Positions 7,730 to 16,529 of a stretch of 64,000 nucleotides of DNA are shown piece by piece. The stretch lies in contig NZ_JAFCLZ010000003.1 of the NCBI RefSeq assembly GCF_018130165.1, forward strand, positions 62,001 through 126,000. Direction: 5' to 3'. Every line of letters begins with the position of its first letter. The stretch's first letter is position 1. Source of the DNA: Bradyrhizobium sp. JYMT SZCCT0180. GTDB taxonomy: Bacteria > Pseudomonadota > Alphaproteobacteria > Rhizobiales > Xanthobacteraceae. The notes under the pieces are model-generated. The model saw nothing but the letters and a program-made list of their open reading frames with translations, ran no database searches and was not told where the DNA came from. The position numbers and the translations under genes are program-made.

Positions 7730-8722
7730 ATGAACATCCCTGCAGCGCTCATCTCCGCAGGTCTGGGCGCAGCATTCCTGGCGGCGGAACTAACCTTCTA
7801 TTATCGGCCTGCCTGGATCAATCCCGACTACGCGTTGGGCTTGATCTTCTCCATGAGCCATTCGAAAGCGCGCACCGCAGTCTCGCGTTTGCTGATCAAC
7901 CCGCAGTCGGCGGAATTCAGTACGCTGCGCTCGGCGGAGGAAAACGCCGCCAAGTATATTTGCGGGGCCGTCAAGGCCAAGGATAAATCCGGAAAATATG
8001 TCGACTTCCGCAACTTCGTTTACACCGTGGCGACGGACTCTGCCCGCATCGATGACGATGGTTTGATCTCGCATAGGCACGGCGCGTTCAGGGCTTGCCC
8101 GATCTCGCCGGAAGACAAGGCGTCGCCCAACGGGCAATCGATGGTGAAAACCATTGAGAAGGTCGTCCCGTCCGTCGTCTCCTCGGCCATGTCGACCATC
8201 GGGACAGAAATGCCGTCGGGAGGCGGGTCCGGAGGGTCACTGGAACAACAGGTTGGCCACATGGCCAACCAGATGACGGGAGGCCCGCTGCCGGGAAGTT
8301 CGTCGGGCTCGGGAAGCTTTTCCGGTTCCGCAAGCTCTTCCGGCCCGGCCTCAAATTCCGGTTCGGCCTCAAAGTCCGGTTCGGCGGGACAACAGGCCAA
8401 GTCGTCCCCCAACGCCGTGCTCGACAGCGAGAGCGGCTGGAGCAGCGACCGGCCGCCGGACGCATGGCCGATATTTCCGCTGGATCACCCGCTGGCGCGG
8501 TCGGCGTCGAAACGGACCACGGGCCAGGCGCTCGCGCTCGCAAAAAAGATCGAGGAGCGCTGGGAGCAAGCGAAATCCGGTAACGCGAAGGCCCGTCCTT
8601 CATCCGACGAGATCCAGGAAGCCTGCCGCGCGCTGCTTACGATCAGTCCGAAAGACAGCAAGTTTCCGAAGGCGTGGGCTGCCTTCGTGCGCTTACGAAA
8701 AATCGACCGCGAGGCAGCTTGA
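7730..8722 (+). CDS. Hypothetical membrane-anchored protein with Ser/Gly-rich linker, 330 aa
   Basis: The N-terminus (MNIPAALISAGLGAAFLAAE) is a signal anchor. Residues ~40-130 form a globular domain with SAEFSTLRSAEENAAKYICG and YVDFRNFVYT, like the short domains of exported Bradyrhizobium proteins. Residues ~165-225 are a low-complexity Ser/Gly/Ala linker (repeats of SGSAS and SGPAS type). The C-terminal ~80 residues are charged and helical, with ALAKKIEERWEQAKSG. GGAG lies 10 nt before the ATG. It probably faces the periplasm. Function unknown. Confidence 0.7.
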   Translation: MNIPAALISAGLGAAFLAAELTFYYRPAWINPDYALGLIFSMSHSKARTAVSRLLINPQSAEFSTLRSAEENAAKYICGAVKAKDKSGKYVDFRNFVYTVATDSARIDDDGLISHRHGAFRACPISPEDKASPNGQSMVKTIEKVVPSVVSSAMSTIGTEMPSGGGSGGSLEQQVGHMANQMTGGPLPGSSSGSGSFSGSASSSGPASNSGSASKSGSAGQQAKSSPNAVLDSESGWSSDRPPDAWPIFPLDHPLARSASKRTTGQALALAKKIEERWEQAKSGNAKARPSSDEIQEACRALLTISPKDSKFPKAWAAFVRLRKIDREAA

Positions 8723-8735
8723 CGTTACCTGCATG

Positions 8736-9647
8736 CTACGTCCGGCTTGCGGACAATTCCTTGCCGCGTTCGGCCAGTTTCACCATCACCTGCAGGGCCT
8801 GATTGGTCGGCGTGGGAATGCCGAGTTCAGCGCCCTTGCGCACCACGTAGCCGTTGAGAAAGTCGATCTCGCTGGGCTTGCCGCGCGCCAGATCCTGCGC
8901 GGTGGAGGACATCTGGTTCGGCATGTTGGCGGGGATCTTCATGATGTGCCCGGTGATGTCGTCGGGGATCGCGACCCCGCTGGCGCGGGCGACCGCGATC
9001 GCCTCCTGCACCGCGCGGGCGACGACATCCCTGACGCCATCGACTTCCAGCATCGGTCCGTAGGAAATGCCGGCCACGGCGGACAGCGCGTTGAAGGCGC
9101 AGTTGATGATCAGCTTGCTCCACAGCGTGACTTCGATGTCGTCCGATATCGTAACGCCGACACCGGCGGCTCGCAGTGTTTGCGCCAGCGCTTCGCTGGC
9201 GGCCGAGGCGCCGATCGCAAGATCGCCGCCGCCGTGATGCCTGACATGGCCGGGTCCGGCCATCTCGCTGCCGACATAGACGACGACGGGAATGACGGCG
9301 TGGCCGATGATGGCGGCGAGGCGCGGCGCGTTGTCGACGCCGTTCTGCAGGCTGAGCACGGAGGTCTCCGGCCGCAAGCGACCGGTCAGCGACCGCCCGG
9401 CATGCTCGGTATCGGCCGACTTGACACACACCAGCACCAGATCCGGCGAGGCGAGGGCGCCTGCGTCGGTCGCGGCTTTGGCCGGCAAATGTCCCTTGAA
9501 CGTCTTGGTGTCGAGCAGCAGGCCGTTTGCGTTGATGGCGTCGACATGCGGCTGCCGGCCGATGAACGTCACCTGATGTCCGGCCCGCAGCAGCAATCCT
9601 CCATAGTAGCAACCGACCGCTCCGGCGCCGACGACCGCGACTTGCAT
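8736..9647 (-). CDS. 2-dehydropantoate 2-reductase family (PanE/ApbA)
   Basis: A 303 aa NADPH-dependent ketopantoate reductase family enzyme, which reduces 2-dehydropantoate to pantoate in pantothenate synthesis. The Rossmann loop is VVGAGAVGCYYGG. The catalytic Lys lies in LWSKLIINCAFNALSA, and the later conserved Glu/Asn region is GKPSEIDFLNGYVV. Length is typical. The gene begins 6 nt after the PNPOx-fold gene, so the two are co-transcribed. Bradyrhizobium has several paralogues of this fold, so a dedicated pantothenate role is not certain. Confidence 0.85.
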   Translation of the reverse strand: MQVAVVGAGAVGCYYGGLLLRAGHQVTFIGRQPHVDAINANGLLLDTKTFKGHLPAKAATDAGALASPDLVLVCVKSADTEHAGRSLTGRLRPETSVLSLQNGVDNAPRLAAIIGHAVIPVVVYVGSEMAGPGHVRHHGGGDLAIGASAASEALAQTLRAAGVGVTISDDIEVTLWSKLIINCAFNALSAVAGISYGPMLEVDGVRDVVARAVQEAIAVARASGVAIPDDITGHIMKIPANMPNQMSSTAQDLARGKPSEIDFLNGYVVRKGAELGIPTPTNQALQVMVKLAERGKELSASRT

Positions 9648-9653
9648 GCTGTC

Positions 9654-10256
9654 CTAACCCTTGAAGGTGGGCTGGAGTGGATGCACGTAATCCTTAAAGC
9701 TGTCAAAGCCCTTCCATACCGGCTCGGGCGCCTCATATCCGGCGCGAGGTGCGTAAACCGAGGGATCGTTGAGCTGCATGTCCGGGATGTAGCGCGGACA
9801 ATTCAGAAAGATCACGCGCGCGGCGACCCGGACGATCAACTGAGCGCCGATGGTGCTGGCGAGCAGCGGATCTTCGCGGCTGACGGTTGCCGTACCGTTG
9901 ACCCGCAGGCGCTGCGGCCTGCCATGCATGGCAATGAACAACAGGCCGACATCGGCGTTCACCAGAATATTGCCGAGGCTCTTGAACATGCCATTGCCGT
10001 CGTAATCGGGGAAGGCGAGTTCGGACGGCCCGGTGACGGTCACGAAGCCCGGCATGCCGCCCTTGAACGAGCAATCGGGCCGGCCCTCGGCGTCGGCGGT
10101 CGCCAGGAAGAAGTACGGCTGGTTCTCGATGAACACCCGGTCGTCAGGTGTGAATTCCTCGCGGGAAAATTCCTCCAGACGATCGGAAATCCGGCGGCTG
10201 TCGAACTGGTCCTGCAGCCGGCGATTGCCCTCGTGAAACATGACGGTATCGGTCAT
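9654..10256 (-). CDS. Pyridoxamine 5'-phosphate oxidase-fold flavoprotein
   Basis: A 200 aa split-barrel FMN-binding protein. The region YFFLATADAEGRPDCSFKGG is the start of the PNPOx fold, and GNILVNADVGLLFIAM and RVNGTATV are later core strands. It is not PdxH itself, because the C-terminal PNPOx dimerisation domain is missing. GAGGAGG seven nt before the ATG fixes the start. Co-transcribed with the ketopantoate reductase gene. Probable oxidoreductase of unknown substrate. Confidence 0.82.
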   Translation of the reverse strand: MTDTVMFHEGNRRLQDQFDSRRISDRLEEFSREEFTPDDRVFIENQPYFFLATADAEGRPDCSFKGGMPGFVTVTGPSELAFPDYDGNGMFKSLGNILVNADVGLLFIAMHGRPQRLRVNGTATVSREDPLLASTIGAQLIVRVAARVIFLNCPRYIPDMQLNDPSVYAPRAGYEAPEPVWKGFDSFKDYVHPLQPTFKG

Positions 10257-10294
10257 CGCTTGCCTCCTCGGTCACAGGGCGGACGGGCAGTTGC

Positions 10295-11377
10295 TTACAG
10301 CAGCTTTGCCAGCACCGCGACCAGCTCGGCCTGCCGATGCACGCCGGTCTTGGCGAAGATGCTCTTGAGCTGGCTCCGCGCGGTCTCCTTTCCGATCCCG
10401 AATTGATCGGCGACGTTTTCCAGGGACTCGCCGCGCGCCAGCTGGGTCGCGAGCCTGGCTTCCGCCTGGGTCAGGCGAAACACCGTACGCAAGTTCGTTT
10501 CCGGCGTTGGAGATCGGCTATCGGGATCGATCAGAATGACCATGGCCTGGCAATCCGCCAGCGCATTGGCGGTCGAATTGGAAAGTCGCGCCGGGTACGC
10601 AAGCAGCGGCCGGCCGGTCGCACGAGGCAGCGCGACCGGCGCGGAAAGTCCGCCGGTCGGACGCCACAGCAAATCGTGAAGGGCGCGGTTCAGGGCCGTC
10701 GTCGCCCGAATGTCCTTGGCGGTCAGCTGGCCCTTTACGATCCTGATATCATCCACCAGAAGGCGTTCGGCCGGGGCATTGGCCTTGAATACATGGCCAT
10801 GGCGGTTGATCAGGACCACCGCCGTGCCGCTCATTTCAAATGCTTCCAGCGCGCCTGACGCGGCCGAAGCGCTGAGCGCGCGGGCGATCGCGGCGCCGGT
10901 CGAAAGACGGCTCGATATCCGCGCCAGTTCGTCCTTCTCGTCCGCCGAAAACGGCCCCTGATCGATCGTGCGCTGCAGTGCCACCGCCCACAGGTCCTCG
11001 CCGCAGGCAACCTTGACACCGGCGTACCAGCGCAGGCCATGCGGGCCGAGGAACTCCTGGTAGTACGGATGTTTGGCAATCTCATCGGCGCTATGGCCGT
11101 CGAAATCGTCAGCGACCCCGCGCTGCGTCAGGGTCGGGACGGTGCGCATGCGCTCGTCCTGCGAGTGCCAGCCATCCCGGAAATAGTCCTCCATCACTCT
11201 GGAGACACTTTCGGTATAGGGAACGTTGGGAAGGGCATCGCCCGACAGGGGCAGCATGACGGCGCCAAAGCTCCCGGTGGCCGCGGCCACGGAAGTGAGC
11301 GCCTGGACCCAGCGCGCGGGATCAAGGCCAGCCTCGGCAAATTCCTGTTCGGCGGGGCCGAAATTCCACGCTGGCAA
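10295..11377 (-). CDS. LuxR-type helix-turn-helix transcriptional regulator
   Basis: About 360 aa. The C-terminal ~60 residues form a LuxR HTH: LTQAEARLATQLARGE, ENVADQFGIGKETARSQLKS and a final AELVAVLAKLL. The N-terminal ~290 residues lack recognisable autoinducer or receiver motifs but include a PAS-like GTAVVLINRHGHVFKANAPAE segment. No ATG lies near the N-terminus. A TTG at 11377 preceded by GGGAG at 5 nt is the best start; a TTG at 11395 is possible. It lies 38 nt upstream of the PNPOx-fold gene and may regulate that pair. Confidence 0.8.
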   Translation of the reverse strand: MPAWNFGPAEQEFAEAGLDPARWVQALTSVAAATGSFGAVMLPLSGDALPNVPYTESVSRVMEDYFRDGWHSQDERMRTVPTLTQRGVADDFDGHSADEIAKHPYYQEFLGPHGLRWYAGVKVACGEDLWAVALQRTIDQGPFSADEKDELARISSRLSTGAAIARALSASAASGALEAFEMSGTAVVLINRHGHVFKANAPAERLLVDDIRIVKGQLTAKDIRATTALNRALHDLLWRPTGGLSAPVALPRATGRPLLAYPARLSNSTANALADCQAMVILIDPDSRSPTPETNLRTVFRLTQAEARLATQLARGESLENVADQFGIGKETARSQLKSIFAKTGVHRQAELVAVLAKLL

Positions 11378-11472
11378 GGGTTCTCCCGATCGCAAGCTAG
11401 AATCTGAAGCTGCTCAGAAATTACGCCGGGGTCGCTGGGAAGGCAATAACAAGCCCAAGTTTGAGCGGATGC

Positions 11473-12537
11473 CTAGGCGCTACCCAGGATTTCCGACAGC
11501 GCCGACAACAACCGGTCGGTTTGCCCATCGGTGCCGACGGTTATCCGCAGATAGTCGGATATCCGGGGCGCGGCGAAATGGCGGACGATCACCGCGCGCT
11601 GGCGCAGCGCTGCGGCCAGCGCCGCGCCCTGATGCGCCGGATGGCGTGCGAACAGGAAGTTGGCGGAGGACGGCAGCACCTCGAAGCCAAGCCGGGCCAG
11701 GCCCTGGTTAAGCCGCTCGCGGCCTGCGATCACGCTGGCGCGGCTCTTCTGAAACCAGGCTTCGTCCTCCAATGCGGCGATGGCGCCGGCCTGGGCGGGG
11801 CGGCCGAGCGGATAGGAGTTGAAGCTGTCCTTTACCCGCGTCAGCGCTTCGATCAGGCCAGCGTCGCCGATCGCATAGCCGACGCGCAAGCCGGCGAGCG
11901 CCCGCGATTTCGACATGGTTTGAACGACCAGCAGGTTCGGGTGCGAAGCGACCAGCGGGATCGCGGTCTCGGCGCCGAAATCGACATAGGCCTCGTCGAT
12001 GACAACGGGCTTGTCGGGGTGTTGCTCAAGCAGGGAAGCGATCTCGGCCCGCGACAGCGCCACCCCGGTCGGCGCATTCGGATTGGGCACGATGATCGCG
12101 CCGGCGGTGCGGCGATAATCGGCGAGCCGGATCCGCATCGCATCATCGAGCGGCACGGCCTCATAGGCGATGCCGAACAGGCGGCAATAGACCGGGTAGA
12201 AGCTGTAGGTGATGTCGGGGAATAGCAGCGGCGCATCGTGCTTCAGGAGGGCAGCGAAGGCGTGGGCCAGCACCTCGTCCGAGCCGTTGCCGACGAACAC
12301 CTGCTCGGGGCGTACCTTGTGGTAGGCGGCGAGCGCCGCGCACAGCGCGGACGCCTGCGGATCCGGATAGAGGCGCAAGCTATCGGCGGCCTCGCCACGG
12401 ATGGCTTCCAGCACGCGCGGGGAAGGGCCCAGCGGGCTTTCATTGGTGTTGAGCTTGACCAGATCCGCGATGCGGGGCTGTTCGCCCGGCACATAGGGTT
12501 TCAGGTCGTGCGTCAGGCGGCTCCAGAAACGGCTCAT
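11473..12537 (-). CDS. hisC: Histidinol-phosphate aminotransferase
   Basis: A 354 aa class I/II PLP aminotransferase converting imidazole-acetol phosphate and glutamate to histidinol phosphate. Family motifs are [11 protein letters not shown] near residue 30, PNAPTG in the middle, and the PLP-lysine region [14 protein letters not shown]. Length matches HisC. GGAGAAG before the ATG at 12537 fixes the start; a longer frame to 12651 has no support. Rhizobia often carry two HisC-like genes and this one is outside any his operon, so a broader aromatic or HisC2 role is possible. Confidence 0.88.
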   Translation of the reverse strand: MSRFWSRLTHDLKPYVPGEQPRIADLVKLNTNESPLGPSPRVLEAIRGEAADSLRLYPDPQASALCAALAAYHKVRPEQVFVGNGSDEVLAHAFAALLKHDAPLLFPDITYSFYPVYCRLFGIAYEAVPLDDAMRIRLADYRRTAGAIIVPNPNAPTGVALSRAEIASLLEQHPDKPVVIDEAYVDFGAETAIPLVASHPNLLVVQTMSKSRALAGLRVGYAIGDAGLIEALTRVKDSFNSYPLGRPAQAGAIAALEDEAWFQKSRASVIAGRERLNQGLARLGFEVLPSSANFLFARHPAHQGAALAAALRQRAVIVRHFAAPRISDYLRITVGTDGQTDRLLSALSEILGSA

Positions 12538-12611
12538 GTCTTCTCCAGCGAGTACGGCGGATTCCGCCGTCTTTGGAGTAGCACAACAGCGGGGCGATAG
12601 GCATCCGCTGC

Positions 12612-12641
12612 CCCACCTCTTCCGCATGCGGAAGAGGTGGG
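12612..12641. repeat. Perfect 30-bp palindrome
   Basis: Each 15-nt arm (CCCACCTCTTCCGCA and its exact complement) abuts the other without a loop. It sits between GG2 and hisC on the minus strand. There is no T tract, so it is not a classic terminator. It could be a protein-binding site or repeat relic. Confidence 0.75.
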
Positions 12642-12669
12642 CGGCCGTCATTCGATCCCTATGTCGGGC

Positions 12670-12822
12670 TCACTTCAAATTGGCGAACATCTGCCTGACT
12701 TCGAGGATCTGTTCGTACTGCTCCTTGGTCACCTGCACGCGTTTCTTGCCGCCCGACACGGCGTTGAGGTCCTTGTCGGAGAGTGCATCGATCTTGGCAT
12801 TCACAGCTTTGTCGGCGTTCAT
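12670..12822 (-). CDS. Double-glycine leader peptide GG2, 50 aa
   Basis: The leader MNADKAVNAKIDALSDKDLN runs into AVSGG at residues 21-25 and carries the shared motif LSDKDLNAVSGG. The 25-residue core (KKRVQVTKEQYEQILEVRQM and a short tail) is charged and helical without Cys. Its RQMFANLK resembles QEMMANLK in GG1. AGGGAGAA lies six nt before the ATG. A GTGA-N6-TCAC site lies 85 nt upstream. Flanked by hisC and pdxY with no exporter nearby. Processing and function are inferred only from the leader. Confidence 0.75.
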   Translation of the reverse strand: MNADKAVNAKIDALSDKDLNAVSGGKKRVQVTKEQYEQILEVRQMFANLK

Positions 12823-12907
12823 GGCAGTTCTCCCTGTGGCAGGGGGTGCGCGACCACCGCGTCCCGCTCTGTGATCTGGAGCATGCCTCGCGCCCGACGC
12901 GAGTTCC

Positions 12908-12921
12908 GTGATTCGCGTCAC
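12908..12921. promoter_or_regulatory. CRP/FNR-type palindrome upstream of GG2
   Basis: GTGATTCGCGTCAC, 85 nt from the GG2 start. It ends just before the pdxY stop at 12924, so it lies in the pdxY-GG2 intergenic gap and would give GG2 its own promoter. Confidence 0.65.
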
Positions 12922-12923
12922 GC

Positions 12924-13802
12924 CTAATCGGGTGAGGCTTGAACCTGCGATCCGCCGAAAGCGACCGCCTCGAACCGCCGCTTCGGGTGGACGAGCATCT
13001 CCGCGCTCTCGACAATCCGCATTTCCTCGGTGCCGCGCTCCGCGGTGCGCCCTAGCACGGCTGATATGGCCGACGCCGCGTGGCTGAGCGCTTCCGGTGT
13101 GGCTTTGTTCTGAACGCGCGCGGAGGTGAACAGTGCGGCGAACAGATCGCCGGTGCCATTCGGACTGATGGGCAGTTTCGGCGTGCGTACGCGCCAGGCG
13201 TTTGTCCGCTCGATGGCGACGGTTTCGATCTCGCCGTCGGGCGTATCAGGCAATTCGGCCGACGTGACCACGACCGTCGATGGGCCGCGCGCCATCAGCG
13301 CGCGCGCCGCTTCGATCATTTGATCCGATGTGGAGGCCTTCGCCCCGCATAGCCATTCGAACTCGAAATGATTTGGCGTGATGATGTCGGCGAGGCCGCA
13401 CAGCCGGTCGCGCACCAGCGGCGGGATGTCGGCTTTCACGAACAGGCCGCGGTCGCGGTCGCCGAGCACGGGATCGCAGACATAGCTGAGGGCCGGGTTG
13501 CGGGCCCTGGCGCGCGCGACGAAGTCGGCGACGACGGCGGCAATGTCAGCCGAGCCGAGATAGCCCGACAGGATCATCTGACAGGTGTCGACCGCCCCGC
13601 GCTCCTCGATCCCGAGCAGGAGATCAGCGACCAATTGAGCCTCCAGCACCCGGCCGCGGATGGTTGGATAGCCCGGCCGGTTGCTCAGCAACGTCGTCGG
13701 CACCGCAATGACGTCGATGCCATGCATCTGCATCGGAAACACCGCGGCAGAGTTGCCGACGTGGCCGTAAGCGACCTGGGACTGGATGGAGATGACGGTC
13801 AT
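12924..13802 (-). CDS. pdxY: Pyridoxal kinase
   Basis: A 292 aa ribokinase-fold enzyme that phosphorylates pyridoxal to PLP in the salvage pathway. The N-terminal VISIQSQVAYGHVGNSAAVF and PTTLLSNRPGYPTIRG are the vitamin-binding segment. The C-terminal NGTGDLFAAL holds the anion hole and catalytic Asp. Length and motifs fit PdxY/PdxK. The first ATG gives the full conserved N-terminus. It is transcribed toward GG2 but a separate regulatory site lies between them. Confidence 0.9.
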   Translation of the reverse strand: MTVISIQSQVAYGHVGNSAAVFPMQMHGIDVIAVPTTLLSNRPGYPTIRGRVLEAQLVADLLLGIEERGAVDTCQMILSGYLGSADIAAVVADFVARARARNPALSYVCDPVLGDRDRGLFVKADIPPLVRDRLCGLADIITPNHFEFEWLCGAKASTSDQMIEAARALMARGPSTVVVTSAELPDTPDGEIETVAIERTNAWRVRTPKLPISPNGTGDLFAALFTSARVQNKATPEALSHAASAISAVLGRTAERGTEEMRIVESAEMLVHPKRRFEAVAFGGSQVQASPD

Positions 13803-13860
13803 GACGGCGAATGTAGCCCGGATGGAGCGCAGCGCAATCTAAGCCACATACAAAACTGTC

Positions 13861-13958
13861 GTCACCCGCGAAAGCGGGTGATCCAGTACGCCGCGGCTTA
13901 TCGGCTCTATCACTGATGTCTCTGGAATACTGGATCACCCGCTTTCGCGGGTAATGAC
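13861..13958. repeat. Inverted repeat with CACCCGC-GCGGGTG arms
   Basis: GTCACCCGCGAAAGCGGGTG followed by ATCCAGTA (13861-13888) is complementary to the region at 13928-13958. Each arm also contains its own small hairpin (CACCCGC/GCGGGTG). This is an intergenic palindromic element upstream of pdxY. Confidence 0.75.
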
Positions 13959-13988
13959 AGCTGAATGTGCGTTAGCGAGCGGGACGTT

Positions 13989-14066
13989 GTAGGAGTAACG
14001 CAGCGCAATCCGCCGTTTCGCATCAACCAAAGGCGGCGGATTACGCTTCGCTCCAATCCGCCCTAC
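13989..14066. repeat. GCGGATTA-type interspersed repeat, copy 1
   Basis: An imperfect inverted element running from GTAGGAGTAACGCAGCGCAA to CGCTCCAATCCGCCCTAC, with central GCGGCGGATTACGC. It is one of about ten copies between 13.9 and 25.2 kb, with arms GTAGGGCGGATTnnAGCG and CCAATCCGCCCTAC. Confidence 0.8.
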
Positions 14067-14073
14067 ACACCAC

Positions 14074-14418
14074 TTAAAACACCGGCTCGCCGATCGCCAC
14101 TTCGCTGCGCGGGCCGAGGACGATGACGCTGCCTTCGGCGTCCTTTGCGCCCAGGATCAAGAGTTCGGAGGTGAAGCCCGCGATGTTCTTCGCACCCAGA
14201 TTGCAGACGCAGACGACCAGCGAGCCGAGCAGGGCTGCGGGCTCATAGTTCGTGATCTGCGCGCTCGACCACATGATCCTGTCCGCGCCGACGTCGACGC
14301 CGACCTTGTAGGACGGATTGCGCGCGCGGGGAAACGGCTGGACGTCCACGACCTTGCCGATCCGGATGTCGAGGCGGGCGAAATCGTCGTAGGTGGCCTG
14401 GGGTTTTAGAGGGGACAT
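14074..14418 (-). CDS. csaA: tRNA-binding domain protein (CsaA-like)
   Basis: A 114 aa stand-alone EMAP/Arc1p-type OB-fold protein. Key features are FARLDIRIGKVVDVQPFP, then ARNPSYKVGVDVG, SSAQITNYEPAALLG and the C-terminal VIVLGPRSEVAIGEPVF. CsaA proteins bind tRNA and have been described as export-related chaperones; the cellular role is still not firm. The ATG at 14418 begins the conserved domain; an in-frame upstream start at 14466 adds unconserved residues. Monocistronic. Confidence 0.85.
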   Translation of the reverse strand: MSPLKPQATYDDFARLDIRIGKVVDVQPFPRARNPSYKVGVDVGADRIMWSSAQITNYEPAALLGSLVVCVCNLGAKNIAGFTSELLILGAKDAEGSVIVLGPRSEVAIGEPVF

Positions 14419-14526
14419 GTCTTGCGTATGGCATATTAGCGATGTCACCGGAAGTGAGTTGAGCAAAGCATCTTGCTGATAGACGTCTGGCGCAAGGCGG
14501 CGAGGTCGCGCGGATCGGCCGAAGGT

Positions 14527-14582
14527 GTCATCCGCCGTTTCGTATCAGTCAAGGCGGCGGATTACGCCTGCGGCTCAATCGG
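14527..14582. repeat. GCGGATTA-type repeat, partial copy
   Basis: Contains ATCCGCCGTTTCGTATCAG and GGCGGCGGATTACGCC, matching the centre of the 13989 element. It overlaps the 3' end of the 14562-14909 gene. Confidence 0.65.
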
Positions 14583-14909
14583 TCGTACCGACTTCTTCGA
14601 TATCCTGATCGATACAGAGCCGCGGCGCATGTCGGTAATCCCTGACGATCTGAGAAAGGCGCGCCGCTGGACGAAACCCTCATCGGGGTCCGCGGTAATA
14701 CAGCCATCCTGCAGCTCATCGTCGAGGAATACGCTGACATCATAACCGTCCGCGATCAGCGCCAGATGATTGCGGTAGCCGGGATCGAACATGACAGACG
14801 ATATGCGGCCAAGGAAATGCTGTTGTACAAAGCGGCGGAGTTCAAATGCGTCCGCGGTCATCACGCGTAACTCCAAATCGATGCGTGATGCTGGCTGAAC
14901 AATGCGCAT
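14562..14909 (-). CDS. Hypothetical protein, 115 aa
   Basis: A soluble protein with a plausible alpha/beta pattern: IDLELRVMTADAFELRRFVQ, DGYDVSVFLDDELQDGCITA and GSVSIRISKKSV. Base usage looks coding in this frame. The ATG at 14909 follows GGAGGAAC rather far away, so the start is uncertain; a GTG/ATG pair about 16 codons in is possible. The last residues (VRPIEPQA) are encoded by an interspersed repeat. No family is recognised. Confidence 0.45.
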   Translation of the reverse strand: MRIVQPASRIDLELRVMTADAFELRRFVQQHFLGRISSVMFDPGYRNHLALIADGYDVSVFLDDELQDGCITADPDEGFVQRRAFLRSSGITDMRRGSVSIRISKKSVRPIEPQA

Positions 14910-14948
14910 GTCCCGGATTTGTTCCTCCGGAATCTCTCCCGTTAAGCT

Positions 14949-14974
14949 GTCGTCCCTGCGTACGCAGGGACGAC
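14949..14974. repeat. Perfect 26-bp palindrome
   Basis: GTCGTCCCTGCGT is followed directly by its complement. It lies between the hypothetical gene and the dipeptidase gene. It shares the GTCGTCCC...GGGACGAC ends of the element at 21498-21621. Confidence 0.7.
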
Positions 14975-15079
14975 GCGCAGCGGGCTACTTGCTCATTAGA
15001 GGTTGCACAGGGTCCGGTTCTGCGGAAAATTGCAGGCGATCTCGCAACTCGCGATATCTGTCACGGGCACCGGTAAACA

Positions 15080-16141
15080 ATGACTACCAACATTTCCATC
15101 TTCGACGGCCATAACGATGTTCTGCTGCGTCTCTACAAGTCTAAATCCAGCGATGTGGTGTCCGATTTCCTTGACGGCGAAGACGCCGGCCATATCGACC
15201 TGAAAAAGGCCAGGGCCGGAGCGTTCGTCGGCGGTCTGTTCGCGATGTACTCGCCATCGCCAGGCAACTTTGCGTCGCTCAGCAAGCAGATGACGGGCGG
15301 CCGTTATGCGGTGCCGCTTCCTGATCCGCTGCCCATCGAAGAGGCACGGAAATCCGTCGCCGGTGAGCTGGCGATCCTGATGCGGGTTGTCAGGGGATCG
15401 CAGGGCGCCGTCGCGCTTTGCAAGACGACCGCGGAGATCCATTCGGCGATCGCGCGCGGAGCGCTGGCGGTGGTGCTTCATCTCGAAGGCGCCGAAGCCA
15501 TCGACGGTGATCTGCATTTTCTGGAGGTGCTGTACGCGGCGGGCCTGCGCTCGCTGGGACCGGTCTGGAGCCGGAACAACATTTTTGGTCATGGCGTCCC
15601 GTTCCAGTTTCCCGGCGGACCGGATACCGGCGACGGGCTGACCGTATCAGGTGAAAAGCTCGTCAGCGCCTGCAACGAAATGAAGATCCTCGTCGACCTC
15701 TCGCACATCACCGAAAAGGGCTTTTGGGATGTCGCGCGCCTCTCCAAAGCGCCGCTGGTCGCGACGCATTCCAACGCGCATGCGCTGTGCCCTTCGCCGA
15801 GAAACCTGACCGACCGGCAACTGGCCGCGATCCGCGATTCCGCAGGCATGGTCGGTCTCAACTTCGCGACCTGCTTTCTTCGCCCTGACGGCAGCATGGC
15901 CGCGGATACGGATGTCGAACTGATGGTGCGTCAGCTCGACTATCTCATCGACAAGCTCGGCGAGGACCATGTCGGATTTGGATCGGATTTCGACGGCGCA
16001 ACCGTGCCGGCGAAAATCGGCTCGGCGGCCGGGCTGCCCGTTCTGATCGAGGCTCTCCGGCAAAGTGGATATTCCGAACGGCTGCTGAAGAAGCTGGGCT
16101 CGACCAATTGGCTCAATCTGCTCGAGCGCACGATTGGCTGA
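15080..16141 (+). CDS. Membrane dipeptidase (peptidase family M19)
   Basis: A 353 aa zinc-dependent dipeptidase of the renal-dipeptidase family. Metal ligands are visible as FDGHNDVLLR near the N-terminus, the HLEGAEAI Glu, the ATHSNAHALCPSPRNLTD His pair, and a late Asp in HVGFGSDFDGA. No signal peptide is evident, so a cytoplasmic location is likely despite the family name. It would cleave dipeptides, possibly with D-residues. No clear Shine-Dalgarno precedes the ATG. Monocistronic. Confidence 0.88.
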   Translation: MTTNISIFDGHNDVLLRLYKSKSSDVVSDFLDGEDAGHIDLKKARAGAFVGGLFAMYSPSPGNFASLSKQMTGGRYAVPLPDPLPIEEARKSVAGELAILMRVVRGSQGAVALCKTTAEIHSAIARGALAVVLHLEGAEAIDGDLHFLEVLYAAGLRSLGPVWSRNNIFGHGVPFQFPGGPDTGDGLTVSGEKLVSACNEMKILVDLSHITEKGFWDVARLSKAPLVATHSNAHALCPSPRNLTDRQLAAIRDSAGMVGLNFATCFLRPDGSMAADTDVELMVRQLDYLIDKLGEDHVGFGSDFDGATVPAKIGSAAGLPVLIEALRQSGYSERLLKKLGSTNWLNLLERTIG

Positions 16142-16274
16142 AACCGGGAGTCGTCGCTCCCGTGGCGACCGCGCCTGCTGCGGCAAATTCGGGGTACTCC
16201 GAAAGAGCGCCGTTCGCGCTTCGGAATGCAGACCTTCTTCACGCAAACCGGTGGGGCGCCGGCGGGCGTGAACT

Positions 16275-16529
16275 TCACTTCGGGGGCGGACTGGTGTTTC
16301 CAGTTCGCGAACCGCCCCACGATCCGTTGTTCGAGATCGGGGTGATAAAATCCCTGTGCAGGGCGGTTGGTCTGCTGGCGCCATCGAACAACACGGTAAC
16401 GCCCGTGTTGCTATGGCTCACCTCGACAACGATCCCAGTTTGCCCGGCCAGTTCCGGGCATCGAACGGCTCCCAGCTCACTCATCTTAAAACGAGTGCCG
16501 GCAACCAATCTGGTGGTTTCCTGATCCAT
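16275..16529 (-). CDS. Small SH3/KOW-like hypothetical protein, 84 aa
   Basis: The core GTRFKMSELGAVRCPELAGQ, then TGIVVEVSHSNTGVTVLFDG and ALHRDFITPI, looks like a small beta-barrel that binds a ligand or nucleic acid. The C-terminal tail (SWGGSRTGNTSPPPK) is disordered. Convergent with the dipeptidase gene. The ATG at 16529 has only a weak AGGG nearby. Small proteins of this kind recur in Bradyrhizobium; the function is unknown. Confidence 0.6.
   Translation of the reverse strand: MDQETTRLVAGTRFKMSELGAVRCPELAGQTGIVVEVSHSNTGVTVLFDGASRPTALHRDFITPISNNGSWGGSRTGNTSPPPK

Noticed and set aside
8733..10406. 557-codon plus-strand open frame opposite panE-like and PNPOx-fold genes
   Set aside because: Antisense shadow; both minus-strand genes have full family motifs and ribosome sites.
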